This document shows, piece by piece, positions 44,007 to 52,206 of a stretch of 64,000 nucleotides of DNA; the stretch's first letter is position 1; each line of letters begins with the position of its first letter. This DNA comes from Dyadobacter fermentans (lineage in GTDB: Bacteria > Bacteroidota > Bacteroidia > Cytophagales > Spirosomataceae). The translations under genes were made by a program, and so were the position numbers. The notes under the pieces are model-generated. The model saw nothing but the letters and a program-made list of their open reading frames with translations. It ran no database searches and was not told the DNA's origin. The stretch spans positions 1 to 64,000 of the forward strand of contig NZ_JAHXBN010000015.1 of assembly GCF_019924045.1 (NCBI RefSeq), given 5' to 3'.

Positions 44007-44699
44007 ATGAACCTGAAACAACTACTTCGCGATTTCGCCGACATGCTGTTTCCCCGCTGCTGTGAAAGCTGCGATCGGGTACTACAAGGCAATGAAGCGA
44101 CTATTTGCACGCTTTGCCGCATTTCGCTGCCGCGCGTCGGGTCGGATGGATTGAATAGCGAATCGCTCCAATTTAAATTTGTGAGTCTTCCCGAAGTCCT
44201 TTCAACCCATTCATTTTTGCTGTTTACTAAGAGAAGCAAGGTGCAAAAACTGCTGCACGCATTGAAATACAAGGGAAATAAGGAAGTCGGGATATTGCTT
44301 GGGCAGATGTTCGGGCAAGAATTGAAGACATCGGGGCATTTACCGGAAGCTGAAATTATCCTGAGCATTCCGCTTCATCCCAAAAAGCGAAAACAGCGGG
44401 GCTACAATCAAAGCGACCTGCTTGCAGAAGGCTTTTCCCGGGCAACAAGTATCCCATGGTCGGGCACGATGCTCGAACGTGTTAAATACACTGCCACACA
44501 AACCGGTAAAACCAAAATGGAAAGAAGGGAAAATGTACAGGGCGTATTTGCCGTCAAAACGGGCTTCTGTCCTCAAAGCGTGATCCTGATCGACGATGTA
44601 CTTACTACCGGTGCAACACTGGAAGAGTGCGCGAGGACATTACTTGCCTCCGGTTGCAAACAATTTCATATTCTCACCATCGCTCTGGCACAGCACTAA
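44007..44699 (+). CDS. ComF-family phosphoribosyltransferase-like protein
   Basis: A 230-residue ComF-type protein. The N-terminal zinc ribbon is seen as CCESCDR and CTLC (residues about 15-37). The type I phosphoribosyltransferase loop is VILIDDVLTTGATLEECA at about residues 191-208. ComF is needed for DNA uptake in naturally competent bacteria; in Bacteroidota its job is unproved. It has its own terminator and a divergent dihydroorotase neighbour. Confidence 0.92.
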   Translation: MNLKQLLRDFADMLFPRCCESCDRVLQGNEATICTLCRISLPRVGSDGLNSESLQFKFVSLPEVLSTHSFLLFTKRSKVQKLLHALKYKGNKEVGILLGQMFGQELKTSGHLPEAEIILSIPLHPKKRKQRGYNQSDLLAEGFSRATSIPWSGTMLERVKYTATQTGKTKMERRENVQGVFAVKTGFCPQSVILIDDVLTTGATLEECARTLLASGCKQFHILTIALAQH

Positions 44700-44704
44700 A
44701 ACAA

Positions 44705-44736
44705 AAAAGCCGCCATTCGGAAGAACAGCGGCTTTT
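44705..44736. terminator. Terminator between comF-like and gldJ-like genes
   Basis: A 9-bp stem AAAAGCCGC (44705-44713) with GCGGCTTTT (44728-44736). A/T-rich flanks on both sides suit termination in both directions between the convergent genes. Confidence 0.82.
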
Positions 44737-44758
44737 CTTATTGCTATTATTTCAAATC

Positions 44759-46009
44759 TTATTCTTTGTGCGTTCCGGTGGCGATCATCGCGCAACGGAA
44801 ACCTACCATCGCAGTGGCAGAATCCTGATCCATGTAACGGCGCGTTCCCGGAGACAACCAGTAAGCTACGTCGGCCCATGAGCCGCCTTTGTAAACTCTC
44901 AGCTTATCATCAACCATTGAGTTGTTGTTTTTGCTGTCGTAGTTTTTAGCCTCATCCTGGTAACCGTCGCGACGGAAAGAGTTGAGGTCGTTTACATCGC
45001 TGTTTGAAAGCGGACGGTACACGTCGTAAACCCATTCGCTCACGTTACCAGCCATATCGTAAAGCCCGTTGTCGTTAGCCGGATACGACCGGATTTCCTG
45101 TGTGATAATCGCTCCGTCATTGGATTTACCAGCGATACCAGCGTAATCACCAGGGCCACGTTTGAAGTTCGCGAGCATTGTTCCCTGCTTGCGTCCACGT
45201 GGGTTACGCATGGTGGAACCATCCCATGGATAAATTCTTGAATTAGCCTGGTTTTCGTCAGAATACTGTGTTCCGATCATCGCCATAGCAGCGTATTCAA
45301 ACTCCGCTTCTGTCGGAAGGCGGTATGGAGGCATTACGTAACCACTTTCGATACGAAGTTGTGGTGCGGGAGCATCAGCAGCTGCAACAGCTTCGCCTTC
45401 TGCTTTCTTCTTCTTGCCAAAAGAGAATCCCTTTTTCTTTTTACCACCAGCAGCAGCTGCGCCCTTGGCATTATTAGCCTGGCTCACAGCAGCGGTACGC
45501 CATGCGCAATAGTCGTTGGCCTGAACCCACGAAACGCCCACTACCGGATAAAGGCGGAAGCCCGGGTGACGCAGGTACATTGTTACGTAAGAATCGTTGA
45601 ATGACAGTTCGTTAAACCAAACTGTTGTGTCAGGAAGTGCCTTGGCATAGAACTCTTCCGAAGAGTCTTTCTGGATTGCATTCAGGTATTCGAGGTAGTG
45701 GACGTTCGCCACTTCAGTCTGGTCCATGTAGAACGACTGGATACTGACAGTCCGTTTCGGGTTGTCCCGGCGTGTCATCACATCCTCTTCCAAAGAACCC
45801 ATCGTAAAACGTCCTCCTTCGATGTACACTAGGTCAGGACCGGCTGGCAAAGCTTTGTATTGCTTTACTTCAAACCCGTCTTTGCCGTTGTAAGCCAAGC
45901 CTGTTTTAGAGCTGGTCTTGCCAGGTTTCAAGCTGGTTGGCTTCTTTTTACTACACGCAGTTGCCGCTAATAACACTATCAGAATCAGCGCGATCGACCG
46001 GGTACCCAT
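44759..46009 (-). CDS. gldJ: GldJ-like gliding/T9SS lipoprotein (FGE-sulfatase fold)
   Basis: A lipoprotein of 416 residues; the lipobox AATAC lies near residue 20. The formylglycine-generating-enzyme-like domain begins PDLVYIEGGRFTMGSLEEDV and includes SFYMDQTEVANVHYLEYLN, YLRHPGFRLYPVVGVSWVQA and the end WSPGTRRYMDQDSATAMVGF-like region. These agree better with GldJ than with GldK as I recall them; GldJ stabilises GldK and is needed for type IX secretion and gliding. A 40-residue low-complexity insert rich in Lys, Ala and Gly (KKKKGFSFGKKKK) sits at about residues 188-225, within the enzyme-like domain. Alternative starts lie 9 and 18 nt upstream. Confidence 0.8.
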   Translation of the reverse strand: MGTRSIALILIVLLAATACSKKKPTSLKPGKTSSKTGLAYNGKDGFEVKQYKALPAGPDLVYIEGGRFTMGSLEEDVMTRRDNPKRTVSIQSFYMDQTEVANVHYLEYLNAIQKDSSEEFYAKALPDTTVWFNELSFNDSYVTMYLRHPGFRLYPVVGVSWVQANDYCAWRTAAVSQANNAKGAAAAGGKKKKGFSFGKKKKAEGEAVAAADAPAPQLRIESGYVMPPYRLPTEAEFEYAAMAMIGTQYSDENQANSRIYPWDGSTMRNPRGRKQGTMLANFKRGPGDYAGIAGKSNDGAIITQEIRSYPANDNGLYDMAGNVSEWVYDVYRPLSNSDVNDLNSFRRDGYQDEAKNYDSKNNNSMVDDKLRVYKGGSWADVAYWLSPGTRRYMDQDSATAMVGFRCAMIATGTHKE

Positions 46010-46140
46010 CTTTTGCATGCAAATCATTGCTTTAAAGTGACTTAAGTGTTTGGTATTTTATAGTATGCGAAACCGCAAATGTATGAAATCAATCGATATT
46101 ATTTTTAAAAATCAATTATCAGGTAACCGGGACCTGTTTG

Positions 46141-49100
46141 CTAACGGGTCATTTCCATCAGCACCTGGCGTGCCTGATCAATGCTTTTGATGTCCTCGCA
46201 AATCAGTATCAGCTTGCCTTTCTGATCTTTAAGCGAAATTTGCTTAGGGTGTTTTTTAATGTAATCGATCACCTGCCCGAACTTCGCCGACTGAAAGAAT
46301 TCGTCATTCTGCGAAGTAACGAAGTAGCCTTTCATCGTATTGCTTTTCAAAGTCAGTTTTTCGAACTGCAAAGCCTCTGCTTCCCAACGCAAACGGACCG
46401 TTTTCAGCAAATCCTGCACCTCGTGCGGGACCGGACCGAAACGGTCGAGGATTTCCTTTTCAAATTTGCCAAGCTCATCCTCTGTCGCAATATTATCAAG
46501 GCGGGTATATAACGACAGCCTTTCGGAAATATTTTTTACATAATCGTCCGGTATCAACGTCGCGAAATCGGTTTCGATCTGCGTATCGGGCACCAGGTTT
46601 TTCGGCAGGCTGAAAACACCTTCGAACAGGTCTTTAAATTCATTGCTTTTTAGCTCCTGAACCGCTTCGTCGAGCATTTTGTGATACAACTCATATCCCA
46701 GGTCATTCACAAAACCGCTTTGCTCAGCGCCCAGCAGGTTACCCGCACCGCGGATGTCGAGGTCTCGCATGGCTACCTTAAAACCGTCACCCAGGTCCGA
46801 AAACTCTTCCAGGGTCTGTAAACGTTTGCGCGAATCGCTGGCCAGCGTCGATACCGACGGCGTAAGCAGGTAGCAGAATGCTTTCCGGTTCGAGCGCCCT
46901 ACCCGGCCGCGCATCTGGTGCAGGTCCGAGAGCCCGAACATGTGTGCGGAATTGATAATGATGGTGTTCGCATTGGCAATATCGATCCCGGATTCAATGA
47001 TATTTGTGGAAACCAGAATGTCGTACTCGCCGTCGATGAAGTTCATCATCACTTTTTCGAGCTTGTCGCCGTCCATTTGCCCGTGCGCTACGCCTATGCG
47101 TACGTCGGGCACGAGGCGCAGGATGATATTTGCGATGGATTCGATGTCGTTTACGCGGTTGTGAACAAAGAATACCTGCCCGCCGCGCTGCACCTCGAAG
47201 CTGATGGCATCCCGGATAAACTCCTCGCTGAATGTGTGCACTTCCGTAGTAACAGGCTGGCGGTTCGGCGGCGGGGTTGCAATAACCGAAAGGTCGCGCG
47301 CACCCATAAGCGAGAAATGTAATGTACGCGGAATCGGCGTGGCGGTAAGCGTAAGTACGTCCACGTTCACGCGCATTTCTTTCAGACGGTCTTTGGCTTT
47401 CACACCAAACTTCTGTTCCTCATCGACGATCAGCAGTCCCAAATCTTTGAACTTCACATCCTTATTCAAAATCCGGTGCGTACCGATCAGAATATCGATT
47501 TTCCCTTCCTCAGCCTGTTTCAATGTATCCTTGATCTCTTTCGCAGACTTGAAGCGGTTGATATAACCCACCCGGGCGGGAAAATCGGCGAGGCGCTCGC
47601 TGAATGTCTTGTAATGCTGCATGGCCAGGATCGTCGTAGGCACGAGTACCGCCACCTGCTTGCTGTCACAAACCGCCTTGAATGCGGCACGGATCGCGAT
47701 TTCGGTTTTACCAAATCCTACGTCCCCGCACACGAGCCGGTCCATCGGGTGGCCTTTCTCCATATCATCTTTCACATTGGCGGTCGCAGTTGCCTGGTCG
47801 GGCGTGTCTTCATATATAAAGGATGATTCCAGCTCTACTTGCAGGTAGTTGTCCTTCGAGAACGGGAACCCCGGCGCCTGGCGACGTTTGGCATACAATG
47901 CGATCAACTCGTGCGCAATGTCTTTCAGCTGCTTCTTAACCTTCGACTTCTTGGCTTCCCATTCACCGGAACCCAGCTTGCTCATCGCCGGCGGAGTGCC
48001 TTCCTTGCCGGTATATTTCGCGATTTTGTGCAGGTTATGCACACTCACGTACAGCAAATCATTGTCACGGTAAATGAGCCGTACTGCTTCCTGCTCCTTC
48101 CCGTTCACATCCTTGCGTTCCATTCCCGCGAAGCGGCCGATGCCATAATCGACGTGGGTCACAAAATCGCCTACCTGCAGGGATTTCAGCTCTTTCAAGG
48201 TCATGGCCTTGGATTTGCTGAACTTCTCTTTCAAGCGGTATTTATGAAAACGGGCGAAAATCTGGTGATCGGTGTAGCACGCCACTTTCAGGTTATCATC
48301 CACAAAACCCTCCCGAAGCGAAATGTGCATGGGCCGGAACTTCACGAACGGATCGAGGTCTTCGAAAATCCTTTCGAGGCGATCGAGCTGTTTGGGTTGC
48401 TCGGCTACTATGATATTCACATAGCCTTTGTTCTGATTATCCGTCAAATTATCCAAAAGCCTTTTAAAATCCTTGTTAAATGAAGGCTGCGGTTTCGAAG
48501 AATAGGGCAGCTTCATTTCAGTCTTGAAATAGGATTTCTTCCCAAACTCCACCGTTTTGAACTTCTTAACCTGGTTCAGAAACCCGCGCCGCGTTTCGAA
48601 AAGCTCATTGGGGTTCGAAACGATCTGTACGCCGCCTCCCGTTACTTCTTCCAGCGCCTTTTCAGCCCTTTCGAAGCATTTTTCAATCACTTCCAATGTC
48701 AGTTCCGCGTCTTTGAACCAGATAGCGGTATCATCGGAGAAGAAGCTCAGAAACGAGTCCCGCGTTTCGTGCGAGAGTTTTTGCTGAATGTCCGGCACGA
48801 TATTGATCTGCTTCGCGCTCTCAATGGAGAGCTGCGTGTCCGGGTCGAACGAGCGGATACTCTCCACCTCATCCCCGAAAAGCTCAATCCGGAAAGGATG
48901 CTCATTAGCAAATGAAAACACATCTAAAATACCCCCACGCACCGAAAACTGCCCCGCTTCGAACACAAAATCCGTGATTTCGAAACCGTAGCTGTTTAAA
49001 AACTCCGTCAGAAATGCAGGATCGAGCTTTTCTCCCACTTTCACCGAAAACGTATTGGCTTTCAGTGAGCGCTTGTTGATTACTTTTTCAAACAATGCTT

Positions 49101-49488
49101 CCGGGTAAGTCACAATTTGCACCGGCGTATGGCGCCCTGCGCTGAGCTTGTTCAGGATCTCACCGCGCATGAGCACATTGGCATTATCCACTTCTTCGTA
49201 ATGGTAAGGCCGTTTGTAGGATGTAGGATAAAACAGGACTTCGGTAGTGCCCAGCAGGTTTTGAAGGTCATTCTGAAAATAGGCCGCTTCCTCGCGGTCG
49301 CTGAGAATGTACAATGCCGGTGTTTTTTTCTTATGCTGCACGGCAGCGGCGATCACCGCGTCGAGGCTTCCTACCAGTCCCTTTACCTGCACGTGCGCCG
49401 CATCGGCGTCCTTAGAGGCGATCTGCGCGCTCAGCACATCCAGGTAACTGTCGCCTCCGTATAGTGTTAATAAGTCTTTAACTTCCAA
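46141..49488 (-). CDS. mfd: Transcription-repair coupling factor
   Basis: DNA translocase that removes stalled RNA polymerase and recruits UvrA. The 1115 residues contain the UvrB-like N-terminal domains (YPTSYKRPYHYEEVDNANVL), the CarD-like RNA-polymerase interaction domain at about 440-510 (LQVGDFVTHVDYGIGRFAGM), RecG-like translocase motifs (Walker A GDVGFGKTEIAIRAA, LLIVDEEQKFG, TLTATPIPRTL, MRGRVGRSNRKAFCY) and the C-terminal regulatory TRCF domain. It is probably transcribed alone. Confidence 0.97.
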   Translation of the reverse strand: MEVKDLLTLYGGDSYLDVLSAQIASKDADAAHVQVKGLVGSLDAVIAAAVQHKKKTPALYILSDREEAAYFQNDLQNLLGTTEVLFYPTSYKRPYHYEEVDNANVLMRGEILNKLSAGRHTPVQIVTYPEALFEKVINKRSLKANTFSVKVGEKLDPAFLTEFLNSYGFEITDFVFEAGQFSVRGGILDVFSFANEHPFRIELFGDEVESIRSFDPDTQLSIESAKQINIVPDIQQKLSHETRDSFLSFFSDDTAIWFKDAELTLEVIEKCFERAEKALEEVTGGGVQIVSNPNELFETRRGFLNQVKKFKTVEFGKKSYFKTEMKLPYSSKPQPSFNKDFKRLLDNLTDNQNKGYVNIIVAEQPKQLDRLERIFEDLDPFVKFRPMHISLREGFVDDNLKVACYTDHQIFARFHKYRLKEKFSKSKAMTLKELKSLQVGDFVTHVDYGIGRFAGMERKDVNGKEQEAVRLIYRDNDLLYVSVHNLHKIAKYTGKEGTPPAMSKLGSGEWEAKKSKVKKQLKDIAHELIALYAKRRQAPGFPFSKDNYLQVELESSFIYEDTPDQATATANVKDDMEKGHPMDRLVCGDVGFGKTEIAIRAAFKAVCDSKQVAVLVPTTILAMQHYKTFSERLADFPARVGYINRFKSAKEIKDTLKQAEEGKIDILIGTHRILNKDVKFKDLGLLIVDEEQKFGVKAKDRLKEMRVNVDVLTLTATPIPRTLHFSLMGARDLSVIATPPPNRQPVTTEVHTFSEEFIRDAISFEVQRGGQVFFVHNRVNDIESIANIILRLVPDVRIGVAHGQMDGDKLEKVMMNFIDGEYDILVSTNIIESGIDIANANTIIINSAHMFGLSDLHQMRGRVGRSNRKAFCYLLTPSVSTLASDSRKRLQTLEEFSDLGDGFKVAMRDLDIRGAGNLLGAEQSGFVNDLGYELYHKMLDEAVQELKSNEFKDLFEGVFSLPKNLVPDTQIETDFATLIPDDYVKNISERLSLYTRLDNIATEDELGKFEKEILDRFGPVPHEVQDLLKTVRLRWEAEALQFEKLTLKSNTMKGYFVTSQNDEFFQSAKFGQVIDYIKKHPKQISLKDQKGKLILICEDIKSIDQARQVLMEMTR

Positions 49489-49544
49489 TTATATCAAATG
49501 CTGTGCAGCCTCAACCGCAGTGAATGTAAACGCAAAAAGCCGTT

Positions 49545-49560
49545 TCGGGAAATTTCCCGA
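49545..49560. promoter_or_regulatory. 16-bp palindrome in the mfd/pnuC divergent region
   Basis: TCGGGAAATTTCCCGA is a perfect 16-bp palindrome, 57 nt upstream of mfd and about 136 nt upstream of pnuC. It could be an operator. It shares only the central AAATTT with the BCAA palindromes. No thiamine-pyrophosphate riboswitch signature was seen in this gap. Confidence 0.4.
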
Positions 49561-49695
49561 CCGGCAAAATAAATAACAATGACCGGTCGCATTTTGTTGC
49601 TGTGACCAACCGGGCTACAAAAATAGCCGTAAATCATTCCGCGTGAAAATCGGTCAGATCATTTTATTTTTACCTTTTCTCATCTCAATTCCCTC

Positions 49696-50310
49696 ATGAC
49701 CGACTGGCTTAATCAACCCGTTTCGTTGGCAGGACTGCCGACAACCGTGCTCGAAATCCTGGGTTTCGTCACCGGCGCCATCTGCGTTTACCTCAATACC
49801 CGCCAGAATGTACTCGGCTGGTTTTTCGGGATCATTAATGCGGTATTGTATGGGGTGGTTTTCTGGCAGGTAAGATTGTACGCCGACATGGGCTTGCAGG
49901 GCTATTACTTCCTGACAAGCATTTACGGCTGGTGGATGTGGAAATTCGGCGGACAAAACCACGATGGTCTGCGTGTAACGCGTACACCCGTGAAGCTCTA
50001 CCCGGTTTTTGGGTTGATTTTTATTGCAGTAACCTTCTCCTGGGGCTTTTTACTCGGCAAGTTTACCGATGCGAGCCTCACCTACGCCGACTCGGCACTG
50101 ACGATCGCCAGCCTGATCGGCCAATGGATGATGGCCCGCAAATATCTCGAAAACTGGATCATCTGGATCGTCGCCGACGCGGCTTATGTGGTTGTGTATT
50201 TCTACAAAGACCTCCACCTCACCGCGATTTTGTACGGCGTCTTTCTCATACTTGCGGTTATCGGGTTCGTACAGTGGCGCAGGGACGTTGGCACGTACGG
50301 TCAGGCGTAG
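49696..50310 (+). CDS. pnuC: PnuC-family nicotinamide riboside (or thiamine) transporter
   Basis: A 204-residue membrane protein with about seven hydrophobic segments. Family markers are LNTRQNVLGWFFGIINAVLY, QGYYFLTSIYGWWMW and WIIWIVADAAYVVVYFYK. PnuC members move nicotinamide riboside or thiamine by facilitated diffusion. In Bacteroidota many thiamine-type members sit behind a TPP riboswitch; none is visible here, which mildly favours nicotinamide riboside. The last codons and stop lie within the first unit of the GTCA-N6 array that follows. Confidence 0.9.
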   Translation: MTDWLNQPVSLAGLPTTVLEILGFVTGAICVYLNTRQNVLGWFFGIINAVLYGVVFWQVRLYADMGLQGYYFLTSIYGWWMWKFGGQNHDGLRVTRTPVKLYPVFGLIFIAVTFSWGFLLGKFTDASLTYADSALTIASLIGQWMMARKYLENWIIWIVADAAYVVVYFYKDLHLTAILYGVFLILAVIGFVQWRRDVGTYGQA

Positions 50311-50475
50311 TCAGGATTGGTCATTGGTAGTCATTGGTAGTCATTGATGGTCATGTGTAGTCTTGAATGGTTGGTAGTCAGGAATTGGTGTTGTTTAAAT
50401 CTCCTCCATTCAGGCTACACTTGACAACTACTGACTATTCTTGACAACACATGACAATACCTGACAACAAATGAC
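50300..50475. repeat. Inverted pair of 10-nt-period GTCA-N6 arrays
   Basis: Plus-strand GTCA recurs at 50300, 50310, 50320, 50330, 50340 and 50350, a degenerate GTCT at 50360, and GTCA again at 50377. After about 40 nt, TGAC (the opposite orientation) recurs at 50422, 50432, 50442, 50452, 50462 and 50472, exactly 10 nt apart. Typical units are GTCATTGGTA and TGACAACACA. The pair fills the gap between the convergent pnuC and barstar genes. Confidence 0.88.
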
Positions 50476-50504
50476 AAAACCAACGTCTCCATTATGAACG
50501 ACGT

Positions 50505-50951
50505 TCAGTCTAGCGTATCGAACGGGATTTCCTGATCTTCGAGCAATGTCCGGATGCGCGGCGAGTCCTGGAAAACGATTTGCAACTCCTTTTTTGCTAC
50601 GCCTTCCTCTTCCTCATCCAGCCATTTCCAGTCTTCTGCCGTGGCGTCAAAAATGTCGATGATCGTCAGCAGCTTGTCCTCGGATTTTTCCTTTGAGAGC
50701 CAGTCGCCCGAATTTCCGATATAGATAATGACCTTCTTCTCATCGATCCATTCAAGGTCGTTGAGCATTTCGTCGAGCGCGTCGAGGTTTTTGCCGGAAT
50801 AATCGGGAAAATGCATGGCGGCGGCAATTGCCTCGTGGAAATCTTTGACGGACGTCGCCTTACCTCCGTCGATGTGGGCTATAAATGCACCCAGGAACGT
50901 TTTACGGACATCGGATTCTTCCCGGGCCAGCAGGAAGTGTGTGTTTTTCAT
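50505..50951 (-). CDS. Barstar-family ribonuclease inhibitor
   Basis: A 148-residue protein with the barstar fold: FIAHIDGGKATSVKDFHEAI, then FPDYSGKNLDALDEMLNDL, which carries the conserved Asn/Leu/Asp region that plugs barnase-like active sites, and KVIIYIGNSGDW. A longer acidic C-terminus (WKWLDEEEEGVAKKELQ) extends it beyond the 90-residue classical barstar. No barnase-like nuclease gene lies nearby, so it may be an orphan immunity protein. Confidence 0.85.
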   Translation of the reverse strand: MKNTHFLLAREESDVRKTFLGAFIAHIDGGKATSVKDFHEAIAAAMHFPDYSGKNLDALDEMLNDLEWIDEKKVIIYIGNSGDWLSKEKSEDKLLTIIDIFDATAEDWKWLDEEEEGVAKKELQIVFQDSPRIRTLLEDQEIPFDTLD

Positions 50952-51021
50952 AGAGACGTTGATTTAAAACACTGCAAGTTAGAGAAAAATGGACGTGCAA
51001 CTCCAACCTTTCAGTAGTGTT

Positions 51022-51957
51022 TTATTTCAAATACCGCTTTCTTAACAAATGCATCATATGCACGTTGATACCCCACTGATCCGATAGCGGTTGATGTGTA
51101 AACGGTACGGTTGGCTGATAATTCGGCGGCCCGAACTCCGTCAGAACTGTCAGCGTTTCACCGCTTTTGACCTTGTATTCGACTACTTTGTCCCACCACG
51201 CCAAATGCGCCTTCACGGCCGCCTCCCATTCCGGTGCACGCGGGTCGTTCACCTGCGGGCCTTCCTCGTGCCCGATGCGCGAATGGATGTGCCCCACGCG
51301 TGCAAGCGCGAGCTGAACGGTTTCCTCCTGGTCCTGCAAAAGGCTTTCGTGCACATTACACCAATGCGAAATATCTAGCGTAAGCCTTAATGCCGGGTTC
51401 TTCTCGATAAAATTCCGGGCCACATGCGCCGCGAAAAGCATGCGTCCGCGGTGGGTTTCATGGTAAATGGGAATGCCACTTTTCGTGCTCGCTTCTGTGG
51501 TATGATCTATAAACGCCTTGTTTTGTTCGTAGGTAAAATGGTCGCGGCCGCTGTGGCAGTTGATGTAAAGCGGCTTCACCGGCCATTGCGTCGTAGCCGC
51601 GTCGATCTGCGATTTGAATGCATTCAAATGCGCTTTGTGGTCCCGCTCGCCGGATCCGCAGAGAAAGCCTACTTCGAGGTTGTGCTTTTTCAATGCGTCG
51701 AAAAGCTCCTTCTGCTTGTCTTTCGAGCCTTGCCACCACATTTCGATACCATCGTAACCTTCTTTTTTGACGGCAGCGCAAAACTGGTCGGTGGTACCCT
51801 GAAAACCCCAGTTGGTCCCGAGCACTTTCAATGACAGCTTATTTTCAAACTGCACCGCTGCTTTATTCGCGTCGGCGACGGATTCGAAGGTCGTTAAGGC
51901 ACCGGCCGTGGTGGCTGCGGCCGCTGTGACGTTGTTAATGAAATCCCGGCGGGTCAT
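51022..51957 (-). CDS. Tat-exported sugar phosphate isomerase/epimerase-like TIM barrel
   Basis: A 311-residue AP-endonuclease-2 type TIM barrel. The N-terminus MTRRDFINNVTAAAATTAG is a twin-arginine signal, so the enzyme folds in the cytoplasm and acts outside it. Barrel markers are GYDGIEMWWQG, LYINCHSGRDHF, PIYHETHRGR, LRLTLDISHWCNV and LTEFGPPNY, supplying a metal site of Glu, His and Asp. Relatives isomerise or epimerise free or keto sugars. It is the last gene of the sugar locus that starts with SusC. Confidence 0.85.
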   Translation of the reverse strand: MTRRDFINNVTAAAATTAGALTTFESVADANKAAVQFENKLSLKVLGTNWGFQGTTDQFCAAVKKEGYDGIEMWWQGSKDKQKELFDALKKHNLEVGFLCGSGERDHKAHLNAFKSQIDAATTQWPVKPLYINCHSGRDHFTYEQNKAFIDHTTEASTKSGIPIYHETHRGRMLFAAHVARNFIEKNPALRLTLDISHWCNVHESLLQDQEETVQLALARVGHIHSRIGHEEGPQVNDPRAPEWEAAVKAHLAWWDKVVEYKVKSGETLTVLTEFGPPNYQPTVPFTHQPLSDQWGINVHMMHLLRKRYLK

Positions 51958-51965
51958 TTTAATGT

Positions 51966-51997
51966 TGAATGATTGAATGACTGAATGATTGAATAGG
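51966..51997 (+). repeat. 8-nt-period array TGAATGAN
   Basis: Four consecutive octamers: TGAATGAT, TGAATGAC, TGAATGAT and TGAATAGG. It lies 8 nt upstream of the TIM-barrel start and directly before the GTCA-N6 array. Confidence 0.7.
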
Positions 51998-52001
51998 GGC
52001 T

Positions 52002-52199
52002 GTCAGTGTGGTCAGGTGTAGTCATGGTCATGTGTGGTCATGCGTAGTCAGGTGTAGTCAGGTGTAGTCAGGTGTAGTCAGGTGTGGTCAAGTGTAGTCA
52101 TGGATAGTCACAGGGCTTAGATGTGGGTTCCAATCAATAAATGTCTATTCCTGACTACACCTGACAATACCTGACCAAAACCTGACCACACCCGGCAAT
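52002..52199. repeat. Second inverted pair of GTCA-N6 arrays
   Basis: Plus-strand GTCA units run from 52002 to about 52115, twelve copies, mostly GTCAGGTGTA or GTCATGTGTG at 10-nt spacing with one 9- and one 6-nt unit. After a 40-nt spacer TGAC recurs at 52152, 52162, 52172 and 52183 in the opposite orientation. Layout and unit match the element at 50300-50475. It occupies the gap between the cytochrome-LRR and TIM-barrel genes. Confidence 0.88.
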
Positions 52200-52206
52200 A
52201 ACTTGG

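Noticed and set aside
49489..49695. TPP riboswitch upstream of pnuC
   Set aside because: The CUGAGA core and the conserved 3' pyrophosphate-binding segment are absent.
50300..52199. CRISPR array
   Set aside because: Units are only 10 nt with a 4-nt conserved core, no 25-40 nt spacers, and no cas genes are present.
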